DNA of 64,000 nucleotides from Oscillospiraceae bacterium. GTDB lineage: Bacteria; Bacillota; Clostridia; Oscillospirales; Acutalibacteraceae. The stretch lies in the NCBI GenBank assembly GCA_902792905.1, contig CADBBH010000006.1:1-64000 (forward strand), in the 5' to 3' direction. Every line of letters starts with the position of its first letter. The stretch's first letter is position 1. Below, one piece after another: positions 1 through 7,823 of the stretch. The position numbers were made by a program, and so were the translations under genes. The notes under the pieces are model-generated. The model was given only the letters and a program-made list of their open reading frames with translations. It was not told the origin of the DNA and did no database searches.

Positions 1-80
1 TCTGTCAACCATTTAAACATGAGTGGAAGATCTGTTTCCGTAAAATCTCGGATTGTTATTTCATCTTTTTCTATTTTCAC
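1..80 (-). CDS. GNAT-family N-acetyltransferase, N-terminal fragment (runs off left edge)
   Basis: Only the first 26 codons are inside the window. A GTG start at 80 is preceded at good spacing by GGAGGA (complement of 85-90). The peptide contains ITIRDF and DLPLMFKWL, which resembles the first strand and helix of GNAT acetyltransferases, particularly the aminoglycoside 6'-N-acetyltransferase-like subgroup. An upstream ATG at 131 is in frame but lacks a ribosome binding site. The substrate cannot be inferred from this fragment. Confidence 0.55.
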   Translation of the reverse strand, partial: MKIEKDEITIRDFTETDLPLMFKWLT

Positions 81-147
81 GTAATCCTCCCCGCAAACTC
101 CGATTTGTATTATTCTTTTTGTGTGATTCATCCCGATAAACCGGACT

Positions 148-1662
148 TTACTTTCTTTCGAAAGTCAGACGAATACCGGTTCCTTTTATTGTAATTATAT
201 TGTTTTCACAAGTAACGCTGCCGTTTGTGAGCAGGCTGTAACCCGCGCCCTTGTATTTATAATTAATGCGTTGGCCGCCTGCTTCAATCTCCGCCTGTGT
301 TTTCATCGGGTCATAAGTCATTTCGGATATGCCTGATGTTTCGATGCCCTCAGGTGTGAAAATAACGGATTTGTCTTTCCACGAAATTTTCACTGAGGTA
401 TTTGAGAGATTCTCATATAAAAGTTCTCCGCCGGAGCTGTCAAGAGTAAGGCCGATATTCTCTCTTATTCCCTCCGACCAGACAACAGTGTCCACAACAG
501 GCAGATTTTCATAAAGAGCATAAAACGAATCGCAGGTGTCTTCAATATAATGCTCGGGCACATTCTCATCAAAAAGATAAAACGCGCGGATAAATACTCT
601 GCCGCCGTCACGGAAGATATCGGCAACATAGTTTTTGCACTGGTAATAGACGGACTGTACGTCCTCGCCTCCCGGATTTTTAAGCCCCGCGGTGACGCTG
701 GGCGGAGTGGCGCGTCCGAATCTTTCGCCGAATTTCTCCGCGGTTTCAGTCATCTTTTCAAAGGCGACATCGCCTCTTTGCATTATGGCTTCAATCTGAC
801 GCCTGAGCGGCGAGATAATATCACTGTCGCCGAAACTGTTTTCCTGACCTATCTGCGCGTAGGCGAAATTCAGCGTTTCACTGCCGAAAAAATCTTCAAG
901 CAGCGCGCTTTCATAGACGAAGTCGCTTCCGGCATACCATACAGGCTCAAGCGTGCACATAAGACTGCCTGCCGCCTCTTTTTCGGTCAGAAATTTTTTG
1001 CCGTCATAATTGCGGATAGGGTCGGGGCCCAGCAGCCTTAACACCGGAATGCCGAGAGAATTATCGGCTGTCTGCGCGGGGGTAAATATATTATTTCTCG
1101 AGGGATAATAAGCTCCGTTGAAATAACCGCCCACAAGCGAATAAGCATCCGTGTTTGTCTGATCGCGGCAGATGCAAAGGCACTTCACACCGTATCTGTC
1201 AGCAAGTCTTGAAGCCGTTCTTGCGTCAATCAGCCAGGAACCGACTGTGCCGGGATATTCGCCGAAAATCTCTTTGAATTTTCGCATCGCCTCGTCAATC
1301 AGTCTGTCGCGCTCATCGGGCGTGTAAGCCATAGAGAATCCGGGCTTTATATGCCAGTCCCATTTCCAGCCGCGCTCGCTCTCATATTTCATACCGCAGG
1401 CAGAGGTCAGCGGCTCAACAATCTCATACCACAGCCCTGTTTCCGTCAGCGGACCCGCTTCCTCTTTGAAAAGTTTTACAAATCTGTCATCGCAAAGCGC
1501 GTCATACTGCAAAAGAAAAGTGTTAGGCACCTGAAGTTCATTTACAAGCGCGAGCTGTTTTTTTGTCGTTTCAAAAAGAATCTTATCAACCGATTCACTG
1601 CGCGGCTCACACTGCCGCACAAAATTCATGATGTTTACCGACTTCATGGTATTCTGAATCAT
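148..1662 (-). CDS. DUF3863-like protein, predicted deacetylase/glycosidase-fold
   Basis: This is a 504-residue protein with no signal peptide, so probably cytoplasmic. The N-terminal half (VNIMNFVRQCEPR near residue 9, TFLLQYDAL near 48, GSWLIDARTASRLADRYG near 141) resembles the DUF3863 family, whose members I associate with a polysaccharide-deacetylase-like barrel. The C-terminal third is beta-rich (residues about 400-504). GGAGG lies 6 bases before the ATG. The neighbouring leftward gene is a glycine-zipper membrane protein 46 bases upstream, with no terminator between. The activity is unknown; a carbohydrate-active role is inferred from the fold resemblance only. Confidence 0.6.
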   Translation of the reverse strand: MIQNTMKSVNIMNFVRQCEPRSESVDKILFETTKKQLALVNELQVPNTFLLQYDALCDDRFVKLFKEEAGPLTETGLWYEIVEPLTSACGMKYESERGWKWDWHIKPGFSMAYTPDERDRLIDEAMRKFKEIFGEYPGTVGSWLIDARTASRLADRYGVKCLCICRDQTNTDAYSLVGGYFNGAYYPSRNNIFTPAQTADNSLGIPVLRLLGPDPIRNYDGKKFLTEKEAAGSLMCTLEPVWYAGSDFVYESALLEDFFGSETLNFAYAQIGQENSFGDSDIISPLRRQIEAIMQRGDVAFEKMTETAEKFGERFGRATPPSVTAGLKNPGGEDVQSVYYQCKNYVADIFRDGGRVFIRAFYLFDENVPEHYIEDTCDSFYALYENLPVVDTVVWSEGIRENIGLTLDSSGGELLYENLSNTSVKISWKDKSVIFTPEGIETSGISEMTYDPMKTQAEIEAGGQRINYKYKGAGYSLLTNGSVTCENNIITIKGTGIRLTFERK

Positions 1663-1708
1663 TTCAATCCTCCGACGCTTTCGAAAGAATCAAACCGAAT
1701 TTGTCAGT

Positions 1709-1918
1709 CTATTCCTGACCGTCCGTTTTGTCTTCGTCATCATTATCGCTTTTTTTGCCCATAGCAAAGCCGAGAACCAAACCTATCGAAAGGCCGATCG
1801 GCAGCCACAGACCGACATTATGTGTCAGCGCTCCGACAGCTGAGCCGATTGCAATTCCCAAACAAATACCGATCGCAAGACCGGATGTGTTACTGTTTTT
1901 CTTATTATTATCATTCAT
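1709..1918 (-). CDS. Small glycine-zipper membrane protein
   Basis: A 69-residue protein with an Asn/Lys/Ser-rich N-terminus, two short hydrophobic segments (about residues 13-30 and 35-53) with small-xxx-small glycine patterns (GICLGIAIGSAVG, GLSIGLVLGFAMG), and an acidic Asp/Glu tail. The layout is that of a two-helix hairpin inner-membrane protein. GAGGCG precedes the ATG at normal spacing, and a TATAAT (complement of 1954-1959) lies upstream. No function can be assigned. Confidence 0.65.
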   Translation of the reverse strand: MNDNNKKNSNTSGLAIGICLGIAIGSAVGALTHNVGLWLPIGLSIGLVLGFAMGKKSDNDDEDKTDGQE

Positions 1919-1965
1919 AATATCGCCTCATTAAATCCCGATTTGTTGATTTGATTATATCACAT

Positions 1966-2123
1966 TTTTACAGAGAATTAAATAACCAATTCAGTATTAT
2001 GCAGCAAACCCGCACCGGTTATTCCGGCGCGGGCGTTTTTCGTTTTTGCACAAATTGATATTACGGAAATTATAATGTTGATTTCAGAAAATATAAAATA
2101 CCGCCCACAATAAGTGAGCGGCA
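1966..2123. repeat. Dispersed intergenic repeat, copy 1 (double-hairpin element)
   Basis: About 160 bases that match 10312-10480 at roughly nine in ten positions by eye. It contains one hairpin (CCCGCACCGG / CCGGCGCGGG) followed by CGTTTTT on the plus strand and a second (CCGCCCAC / GTGAGCGG, 2101-2121) that pairs fully, with one G-U, only when read from the minus strand and is then followed by TATTTTATA. It sits between the 3' end of the MATE gene and the promoter of the glycine-zipper gene, so the second hairpin can terminate the MATE transcript. Confidence 0.7.
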
Positions 2124-2178
2124 TTATAAGCGTATTCTGTTCTGTTTTCAATTCTTTATTTCCCTCGAAAGAGATTGC

Positions 2179-3603
2179 TTATTTGCATATCTTACCGTCA
2201 TTTTTGATTCTGTCCGTAACTGTTAATTCTTTATAAGTAATCCGAATGATAACTGCGCTGATAACAGCAGTGAGAAAATCTGAAACAGGCATGGAATATA
2301 ACACTCCGTCAAGGCCGAAAAACCGCGGCAGAAGCAGAGCGAACCCAACTCCGAATACGATTTCCCTTAACATTGAAAGAACGGTTGACGGCACCGCTTT
2401 TCCCATTGCCTGAAGGAATATGAAAGTCGCTTTGTTAACACAGGCGAGAATCATCATACAGAGATAAATCCGGAATGCTTTAAGAGCAAATTCAGTGTAA
2501 TAAACGCTTTCATTTGCGGCACCGAAGATATTGATAAGCGCTTTCGGGAAGCACTCCGCAATCAGCAAAGCAACGGCTCCGACAGCAGCTTCGCAAATCA
2601 GAAGGAGAGTAAAAAGATCTTTAACTCGGTCCTTTCGCTGTGCGCCGATATTGAAACCGACAACCGGAATACATCCGGCAGCCATACCCACAACGATTGA
2701 AATGACTATCTGAAAGAATTTCATAACAATTCCCACAACCGCCATAGGTATCTGAGCATACTGCTCAATTCCGAAAACGGGGTCAAGAGCTCCGTATTTT
2801 CTTATCATATTGTTGATTGCAGCCATGGCCGCGACGAGAGAAATCTGAGAAAGAAAGCTGCAAAGGCCGAGAGATATGGTCTTGCGGATAATCTCTGTCT
2901 TAAGCGTAAAAGATCCTTTATCAAGCTTTACACTTTTAAGATGAAAAAGATACCAAAATGCGAGCACTGCGGTTACTATCTGCCCTATTACTGTTGCAAC
3001 AGCGGCGCCGGCCATTCCCCATTTGAATAAAAAGATAAATACAGGGTCGAGTATCATGTTTATTATGGCTCCTGTCAATGTTGTTGCCATAGCAAACTTA
3101 GGGCTTCCGTCCGCGCGGATTACCGGATTCATCGCCTGACCGAATATATAAAACGGCATACCTAGCGAAATCCAGAAGAAATATTCACGGGAGAGTTTAT
3201 AGGTTTCATGGTTAACCCTTGCGCCGAAAACTGTTACCAGACCCTCAGCAAAGATGAGATATGCGGCTGTAATTACCGCGCTTATTATAACTGTGATTAT
3301 TATCGCATTCCCGATAAATCGACCGGCTTTATCAGACCTGCCTCCTCCCAGCAAAGTGCTTACGGAAGCGCAGCATCCGTCTCCGACACAAACCGCCAAT
3401 GCCAAAGCAATAACCGTAAGCGGAAATACAACCGTATTAGCCGCGTTTCCGTATGAGCCGAGATAAGATGCGTTTGCAATAAATATCTGGTCAACAATAT
3501 TATATAAAGCGCCAACAAGCAAAGAAATAATGCAAGGCAGAGAGTATTTTCTCATCAGTTTAGCCGGCTTATCGGTTACAAGGAGCATTTTATCCGTATT
3601 CAT
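2179..3603 (-). CDS. MATE-family multidrug/cation antiporter
   Basis: A 474-residue polytopic membrane protein with the typical MATE opening (PAKLMRKYSLPCIISLLVG, then NIVDQIFIA) and about 12 hydrophobic helices in two homologous halves; PVIRADGSPKFAM near residue 150 is a family hallmark. MATE proteins export drugs or metabolites in exchange for Na+ or H+. I start it at the ATG at 3603, which has GGAAGG about 7 bases upstream, rather than an ATG 18 codons further up that lies inside a terminator-like hairpin and has no ribosome binding site. The short structured leader suggests attenuation. The substrate is not predictable. Confidence 0.9.
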   Translation of the reverse strand: MNTDKMLLVTDKPAKLMRKYSLPCIISLLVGALYNIVDQIFIANASYLGSYGNAANTVVFPLTVIALALAVCVGDGCCASVSTLLGGGRSDKAGRFIGNAIIITVIISAVITAAYLIFAEGLVTVFGARVNHETYKLSREYFFWISLGMPFYIFGQAMNPVIRADGSPKFAMATTLTGAIINMILDPVFIFLFKWGMAGAAVATVIGQIVTAVLAFWYLFHLKSVKLDKGSFTLKTEIIRKTISLGLCSFLSQISLVAAMAAINNMIRKYGALDPVFGIEQYAQIPMAVVGIVMKFFQIVISIVVGMAAGCIPVVGFNIGAQRKDRVKDLFTLLLICEAAVGAVALLIAECFPKALINIFGAANESVYYTEFALKAFRIYLCMMILACVNKATFIFLQAMGKAVPSTVLSMLREIVFGVGFALLLPRFFGLDGVLYSMPVSDFLTAVISAVIIRITYKELTVTDRIKNDGKICK

Positions 3604-3619
3604 ATATTTACCTTCCGTT

Positions 3620-3655
3620 AAAAAAATAATGCGCAAGTCCTGTCCGGACTTACGC
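3620..3655 (-). terminator. Attenuator-like terminator in the MATE gene leader
   Basis: On the minus strand GCGTAAGTCC-GGACA-GGACTTGCGC forms a 10-pair stem (one U-G) followed by ATTATTTTTTT, ending about 16 bases before the MATE start codon and downstream of its promoter. That is the geometry of an intrinsic terminator inside a 5' leader. A small upstream hairpin (AAGCT / AGCTT, about 3661-3676) precedes it. Confidence 0.65.
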
Positions 3656-3678
3656 ATTTAAGCTACACAACAGCTTAT

Positions 3679-3708
3679 ATTATATATTTTTTCGTAACAA
3701 AAAATCAA
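3679..3708 (-). promoter_or_regulatory. Promoter of the MATE gene
   Basis: On the minus strand TTGATT (complement of 3703-3708) is 18 bases from TATAAT (complement of 3679-3684). It would give a leader of about 70 bases that includes the attenuator-like hairpin. Confidence 0.6.
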
Positions 3709-3847
3709 AGGACATTTTAAACGAATTATTTTAAAATGCAACTTTGGAAAATTATAAAAACGCCGAAAAACGGTTTCACGCGTAATTTTCATATGAAATT
3801 CACAAAAATAAGGTGTAAAATATCAATGCAAAGTTATTGCACTGAGA

Positions 3848-3973
3848 GTGAATTCAGCCGATATTACGACGGCAGCCGGGTATCCTGTTTTGAAAACGCT
3901 CAATCACATCTCTGAATCATTGGCCGATACTTCTGCCGTAATGTATCATGCCGAAAAGGAGGTGCTCTCGTGA
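3848..3973 (+). CDS. Small 41-residue ORF coupled to the next gene
   Basis: An open frame starts with GTG at 3848 and ends with TGA at 3971-3973. The stop overlaps the GTG start of the following gene (GTGA), a typical translational-coupling junction. The peptide reads like real protein (TTAAGYPVLKTLNHISES near residue 7). No good Shine-Dalgarno precedes the GTG, and the frame is open back to 3812 without a better start, so this may be the C-terminal remnant of a larger gene. No family was recognised. Confidence 0.35.
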   Translation: MNSADITTAAGYPVLKTLNHISESLADTSAVMYHAEKEVLS

Positions 3974-4218
3974 AGCGAGTCAAATCTGCCTGTATTCAGC
4001 AGACGCTTATGTTCATCCAAAAGCCGGAACTCGGTTTTGGAAAAGAACAGGCGCTTAAAGCCAACCGCGCTGAACTCGAACATTATAAAGCGACGCTTGA
4101 ACGCGCAGGGACGAAGTATCAGATTACCGATGTTTCCGAGCAGGATGACGGTTCGGTTATCGTCCGTGTCAGGAAACAGTATAACAGCAATACCGATGTA
4201 TCCGAATACTTCAATTAA
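3970..4218 (+). CDS. Small conserved-looking hypothetical protein (82 aa)
   Basis: The GTG start is preceded by a very strong AAGGAGGTG at ideal distance, so translation is likely. The 82-residue product is charged, with a helical N-terminal half (KANRAELEHYKATLERAGTK) and a beta-like C-terminal half (QDDGSVIVRVRKQYN). It has no signal peptide or membrane segment. It is followed by a hairpin with a short T-run and then a second small gene. I do not recognise the family; the pattern recalls small proteins of Clostridia accessory regions. Confidence 0.7.
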   Translation: MKRVKSACIQQTLMFIQKPELGFGKEQALKANRAELEHYKATLERAGTKYQITDVSEQDDGSVIVRVRKQYNSNTDVSEYFN

Positions 4219-4224
4219 AAAACG

Positions 4225-4256
4225 CAGCCGCTCGTGTAAGCCGGGCGGCTGTTTTA
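4225..4256 (+). terminator. Intrinsic terminator after the 82-aa gene
   Basis: CAGCCGC (4225-4231) pairs with GCGGCTG (4245-4251), a perfect 7-pair stem followed by TTTTAC. The next gene's ribosome binding site begins only 5 bases later, so read-through rather than a new promoter probably supplies that gene. Confidence 0.6.
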
Positions 4257-4270
4257 CTTGGGAGGTTAAC

Positions 4271-4513
4271 ATGTCAGAGTATAATCCGATTAAGCAAAGA
4301 TTATTATTCCTGTTTAACAGTAATCCGGTAATACATATTAAACTGATAACAAACAGCCTGAGGACTCTGTCGGCAGAGCAAACAGCAAGAATAACCGGGG
4401 TCTACCGCAACATTTTTCAAGTTGAAATAAACGAAAAAAAACATACGTTTCAGTATTCTGATGTTGCAATAGGTCATGTCGTTATTGCTGAGTATTCAGA
4501 AAACCGCTTGTAA
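4271..4513 (+). CDS. Small beta-rich protein, Veg-like (80 aa)
   Basis: The ATG at 4271 has GGAGG 5 bases upstream. The 80-residue product is soluble, with GVYRNIFQVEI followed by HTFQYSDVAIGHVVI. This arrangement resembles the SH3-like barrel of Veg-type small proteins of Firmicutes (compare the SYAD motif of Veg). The assignment is tentative. It lies after the coupled pair at 3848-4218 and may form a small transcription unit with them. Confidence 0.6.
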   Translation: MSEYNPIKQRLLFLFNSNPVIHIKLITNSLRTLSAEQTARITGVYRNIFQVEINEKKHTFQYSDVAIGHVVIAEYSENRL

Positions 4514-4593
4514 AAAAGATTCGATGACAGCAAATCGTCATAATAAATACCCAATTTAGATTTGCCTTTGCCAAACGGCGGTGCTGTTGGCGT

Positions 4594-4624
4594 AAAAACG
4601 GAGCATGGATATTTCCATGCTCCG
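4594..4624 (-). terminator. Strong terminator of the Cthe_2159-type gene
   Basis: CGGAGCATGGA (4599-4609) and TCCATGCTCCG (4614-4624) form a perfect 11-pair stem with a 4-base loop. On the minus strand it is followed by TTTTT (complement of 4594-4598). It terminates the leftward gene ending at 4682 and can act weakly on the rightward small genes. Confidence 0.85.
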
Positions 4625-4681
4625 CTTATTAATTTTATTTGTTCAGTTCGATAAACCGGAATTTATGCAGATGATAAAAAC

Positions 4682-6313
4682 TCAGAACAGCGCAGATATT
4701 TTACTTATCATTGATACAATCCATGACCATACAGAAGAGAAGAAAGCGATAACTTTTTGAAAAAGGTTTTCCGTTTCCTGCTCTGCATTCTCATCTTCTC
4801 CCGGTTGTCCGGGTTGCCCCGGCTGACCCGGCTGTCCCGGTTGCATTCCGCCGGATGAAGATGTCGTTGCGCTTGCAGTCGCAACCTGACTGCCGTTTGA
4901 ATAAAGGGTATAAGTTGCTCCGCTTGTAAGCGCTGAACTTGAGAATACGATATAATTCGCGTCTCTTACGGCTGTCGCGGTATAGAGCGTATTGCCGGAG
5001 GAATCTTTTATTGTGATTGTGCTTCCGGATTTCACAAGTGTTGTTGCGCTGTTGCCGCCGAATGCATCGGAAGAATTATCACTCTGCATGCTGTTTCTGC
5101 CGGGTCCGCCGGGAAAACCACCCGAAGATGAGCCGAATGTGACATAAGGTGTTTTTGCTGTGTAGGACTGCATCATTGCGTTATGGCCGACAGCAAGCAC
5201 CGTGGCTCCGCCGAAGGTGCAGCCGTATTCAGTGTCGATGGGATCACCGTCGCCCTGACTGGGGGAGTAAACCTCCAGCGTGCCGCCGGACAGAGAAGCG
5301 CTGCCGTTGGAATCAATTCCGTCGCCATTAGTGACATTCACATACACATAGCCGCCGAACTGGTTATAGCTGAAATCCGCGCTTCGATCGGCGATATCGC
5401 CGTTGGCGGCATTGACGCCGTCATCGGAAGCCGTCACATACACGTTGCCGCTGTACACGTTGACCACAGCACCTTCAATGCCTTCGGCTGCCTTTGTTAC
5501 TTTGATTGTCGGCCCTGCTGTGCCTTGTGCGCCGATATTCAGGGTGTAATCGCATTTGATACCGTCATCATTTGCGGCTGCCGTGATATTGCCTGAAAGA
5601 ATGTTGAGCTCCTTATCCGACTTGATGGCATCGCCGTCGTAGGAATTCGCGTCATCGGGATCTTTATAGCTGTGCTTGATATTGACGTTGAGCGTTACAT
5701 CTTTAATTGTAAGAGAAGCGGTGGAGAGCAATGTATCGGTCGCGTTGCCGTCATCATCCTCTTCATAGAGGTCGTAGCCGCCTTTTATGCCGTTTTTGCC
5801 GTATGCGTTTACATTGATTGTGCCTGTTCCGGATATAACGACATTTGAGCCGTCTTTGCATTTGATAACCGCGTTCTCAATATCGGGGTATGTTGTTTCA
5901 TCGGTATAGACATCATCGTTATTGTATTGGTCATCCGCAAGAGTATTCACGGAACCTGCGGCGGCAACAATATTCACTTCCGTGCCCTTGTTGCAGGTAA
6001 TGGGAGCCGTTGCGGATGCCGAAAGCGTGAGGTTGTCAAGAATCAGTGTTACACCTGTGACGCTTTTTTTAACCACGATGGAACCGTTCGAGCAGGAACC
6101 TGTGAACCTGTAAGTGCCCGATGCGTTTACTTTTACATTTGTTCCTTTTACGGTAAGCCCGTCTGACGTACCGCTGACCGAAGCACCGCTGTCGGAAAAT
6201 GTTATGATTGTTTCGTCAGTGTCTTGCGCAAATGCGGCAGGCGCAAAAATCGAAAGAATAAGTGCCAGCGAAATCAGCAACGCTGCAGGTTTTAATATAG
6301 TTTTTTTCATCAT
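4682..6313 (-). CDS. Secreted Cthe_2159-type carbohydrate-binding beta-helix protein
   Basis: The 543-residue product has a signal peptide (residues 1-30, ending AAFA). A long repetitive region rich in Asp/Gly/Asn follows (GSNVVISGTGTINVNAYG, DDGIKCDYTLNI, DDGVNAANGD) in the style of the Cthe_2159 / DUF4353 family, calcium-dependent pectin-like polysaccharide binders with a right-handed beta-helix. A Gly/Pro/Gln repeat (GQPGQPGQPGQ, about 497-508) leads into a 27-residue aromatic amphipathic tail beginning LFQKVIAFF. I chose the first of two adjacent ATGs at 6313 because GAGGAGA lies just upstream. It probably acts at the cell surface. The tail matches those of two other secreted proteins in the window. 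Confidence 0.85.
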   Translation of the reverse strand: MMKKTILKPAALLISLALILSIFAPAAFAQDTDETIITFSDSGASVSGTSDGLTVKGTNVKVNASGTYRFTGSCSNGSIVVKKSVTGVTLILDNLTLSASATAPITCNKGTEVNIVAAAGSVNTLADDQYNNDDVYTDETTYPDIENAVIKCKDGSNVVISGTGTINVNAYGKNGIKGGYDLYEEDDDGNATDTLLSTASLTIKDVTLNVNIKHSYKDPDDANSYDGDAIKSDKELNILSGNITAAANDDGIKCDYTLNIGAQGTAGPTIKVTKAAEGIEGAVVNVYSGNVYVTASDDGVNAANGDIADRSADFSYNQFGGYVYVNVTNGDGIDSNGSASLSGGTLEVYSPSQGDGDPIDTEYGCTFGGATVLAVGHNAMMQSYTAKTPYVTFGSSSGGFPGGPGRNSMQSDNSSDAFGGNSATTLVKSGSTITIKDSSGNTLYTATAVRDANYIVFSSSALTSGATYTLYSNGSQVATASATTSSSGGMQPGQPGQPGQPGQPGEDENAEQETENLFQKVIAFFSSVWSWIVSMISKISALF

Positions 6314-6389
6314 TGTTTCTCCTCTCGTTTTGTTTTTGCATTTGTTTGCCGTTGTAATCTTATTCATAATGTTTCTCATTTCTGAGTTG

Positions 6390-6422
6390 ATTATATCTGC
6401 TGAACCTTAAATAAACCTAAAG
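6390..6422 (-). promoter_or_regulatory. Promoter with response-regulator-like direct repeat, Cthe_2159-type gene
   Basis: On the minus strand TATAAT (complement of 6390-6395) lacks a good -35 box. In its place, on the plus strand, CCTTAAA (6405-6411) and CCTAAAG (6416-6422) form a direct repeat with an 11-base period. One-turn direct repeats overlapping -35 are typical sites for OmpR/PhoB-family activators. A hairpin (AGCCGAA / TTCGGCT, 6421-6443) is adjacent. Confidence 0.5.
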
Positions 6423-6514
6423 CCGAATTAATTAATTTCGGCTGTATTTTCGGATTTCATGATTCATAGGAAATCATCCTTTCTCGTTTTCTGGGTTTAA
6501 TCTAACACGCAATT

Positions 6515-6533
6515 CTTAAAAGAACCTTAAAAA
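6515..6533. promoter_or_regulatory. Upstream second direct-repeat operator candidate
   Basis: CTTAAAA (6515-6521) and CTTAAAAA (6526-6533) repeat with the same 11-base spacing and nearly the same sequence as the promoter-proximal pair at 6405-6422. The stretch 6444-6587 otherwise holds only a short GATTTC/GAAATC hairpin and no gene. Confidence 0.4.
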
Positions 6534-6587
6534 CGAAAAAGTTTTCTATCACTCCGGCAACTAATTAATTTAAATGTATAATAGAAC

Positions 6588-6676
6588 ATTTAGAAATATA
6601 AAATACCGCCCACAATTAGTGAGCGGCACAATAATTATTAAATTGTATTTGCCCTGCAAACCGGAATCTGTCCGGA
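6588..6676. repeat. Dispersed intergenic repeat, copy 2 (partial)
   Basis: This copy keeps only the right half of the element: the CCGCCCAC/GTGAGCGG hairpin (6606-6626) and the AT-rich tail that ends in AAACCGGAATC. It matches 10440-10512 almost base for base. It lies just 3' of the leftward cyclophilin-like lipoprotein gene and presents its minus-strand terminator to that transcript. Confidence 0.7.
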
Positions 6677-6705
6677 TTGATCCGATCCTTTACAGAGTAT
6701 ACTTT

Positions 6706-7281
6706 TTACTCATATTTAAGATTGATTGTAACATCACCGTCTGAAAGCAGGTCAGTCATTTCGCTCCGGTCTAGGTTTATGTGCCCCAGCCGAGTATAGG
6801 ACCAGGAATTTGAGCCGTAAAAGATTACAATCTGATTTCCCTGATAGAGGACTATATCGCCGTAAGAGGTTGATGTCTGTTTATCGTTTCGCGGAATTGA
6901 TGAGCCGAGAGACCCGACCTGCTCAAAGCCGCCGTACATTGACATATTTATGGTCAGCCCGTCTGATGAAAGTTCAGAGAGCGCGGTGACGGAATCGTTG
7001 TTTTCCCATGTGACAGGCACCTCTCTGCCGTTTATTGTAAGAGTCAGCGTTTTGCTCACGTGCGTTTCCTCCGTTGTGCTTTCTTCCCGAGTGCTGACCG
7101 GCAGCTGCGGCTGAGCGTCTGAGGGTGTTTCTTCGTCGTCGTTTTCTCTGACGGGTTCCGTAACCGTTGTTTCCGGCGCTGTTGAAGTTTCTCCGCCGCC
7201 CGTTCCGGGAATTTTTCCGCAGGAAACAAACATATAAAGCGCGGTAAATATTGCCATTATAAAGGATATTATTTTAGCCAT
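6706..7281 (-). CDS. Lipoprotein with cyclophilin-like domain
   Basis: The 191-residue product starts with a lipoprotein signal (hydrophobic residues 4-19, lipobox FVSC). A Thr/Glu-rich linker (about 30-75) follows, then a C-terminal domain from about residue 78 (LTLTINGREVPVTWENNDSV ... YGDIVLYQGNQIVIFYG ... LGHIN) that matches the bacterial cyclophilin-like fold family PF18050. The role of these domains is not well defined; no peptidyl-prolyl isomerase activity should be assumed. Its ATG overlaps the flavodoxin stop codon by one base (TAATG), so the two are translationally coupled. Confidence 0.8.
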   Translation of the reverse strand: MAKIISFIMAIFTALYMFVSCGKIPGTGGGETSTAPETTVTEPVRENDDEETPSDAQPQLPVSTREESTTEETHVSKTLTLTINGREVPVTWENNDSVTALSELSSDGLTINMSMYGGFEQVGSLGSSIPRNDKQTSTSYGDIVLYQGNQIVIFYGSNSWSYTRLGHINLDRSEMTDLLSDGDVTINLKYE

Positions 7282-7823
7282 TATTTGAGATTCCTCCCGA
7301 ATTCATAAGCTTCTTCAAGGGCTTTTTCTTTGCCCGATGCCTCGCCCGCGGTAGTGACGCCGCCGCAGAAAAGGGTGCCTGCAAGCGCCGCTTTTTCAAA
7401 GCAGTCAATCCAGCCCTGAAGTCCGCTGACCGCTTTTTCGGGGACTGTTTCATCGTCCTCAGCGGCGGTTGACAGCATATAGACATTGCGGAATTTATAA
7501 TCGGTCGGGTAAAGAGGATTGAGCCTGTCGAGCAGAGTTTTCATCTGACCGCTCATCTCATAATAATAAATCGGGGTGACGAAAACGAGTGTTTCGGCAT
7601 TTTTGACTTTTTCCGCGATTGCCGGAACATCATCTTTAATCACGCATTTCTGCGTTTTCTGGCAGGTGAGGCAGCCTATGCAGTATTTGATTTCTTTGCC
7701 CTTGAGGCTGACACATTCAACGCTGTGTCCCGCATCCTTCGCCCCCTCGGCAAGGCGTGAAGCGAGAATGTCGGAATTGCTCTTTGCCCTGAGGCTTGTT
7801 GTAATTACGAGAACTTTACTCAT
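7281..7823 (-). CDS. NAD(P)H-dependent FMN reductase / flavodoxin-family protein
   Basis: A 180-residue cytoplasmic flavodoxin-fold protein. The phosphate-binding loop is TTSLRAKSNSD near residue 8, with further flavin contacts in TPIYYYEMSGQMK near 84 and a glycine-rich FCGGVTT near 152. Four cysteines in the CIGCLTCQKTQKC segment (about 48-60) are typical of the NADPH-dependent FMN reductase/iron-sulfur flavoprotein-like subgroup, although the spacing is not a complete cluster motif I can vouch for. The gene overlaps the upstream hydrolase by 4 bases (ATGA) and the downstream lipoprotein by 1. Confidence 0.85.
   Translation of the reverse strand: MSKVLVITTSLRAKSNSDILASRLAEGAKDAGHSVECVSLKGKEIKYCIGCLTCQKTQKCVIKDDVPAIAEKVKNAETLVFVTPIYYYEMSGQMKTLLDRLNPLYPTDYKFRNVYMLSTAAEDDETVPEKAVSGLQGWIDCFEKAALAGTLFCGGVTTAGEASGKEKALEEAYEFGRNLK

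Noticed and set aside
550..1041. A 163-codon open frame on the plus strand
   Set aside because: It lies wholly antisense inside the DUF3863-like gene, which has a better ribosome binding site and family motifs; the reverse frame shows no motif.
4800..4850. Tandem 9-base repeats resembling a short CRISPR or VNTR
   Set aside because: They encode the in-frame Gly-Gln-Pro repeat of the secreted protein; there are no spacers.
5183..5596. A 137-codon plus-strand frame inside the Cthe_2159-type gene
   Set aside because: An antisense shadow of a repetitive gene, with no ribosome binding site and no motif.
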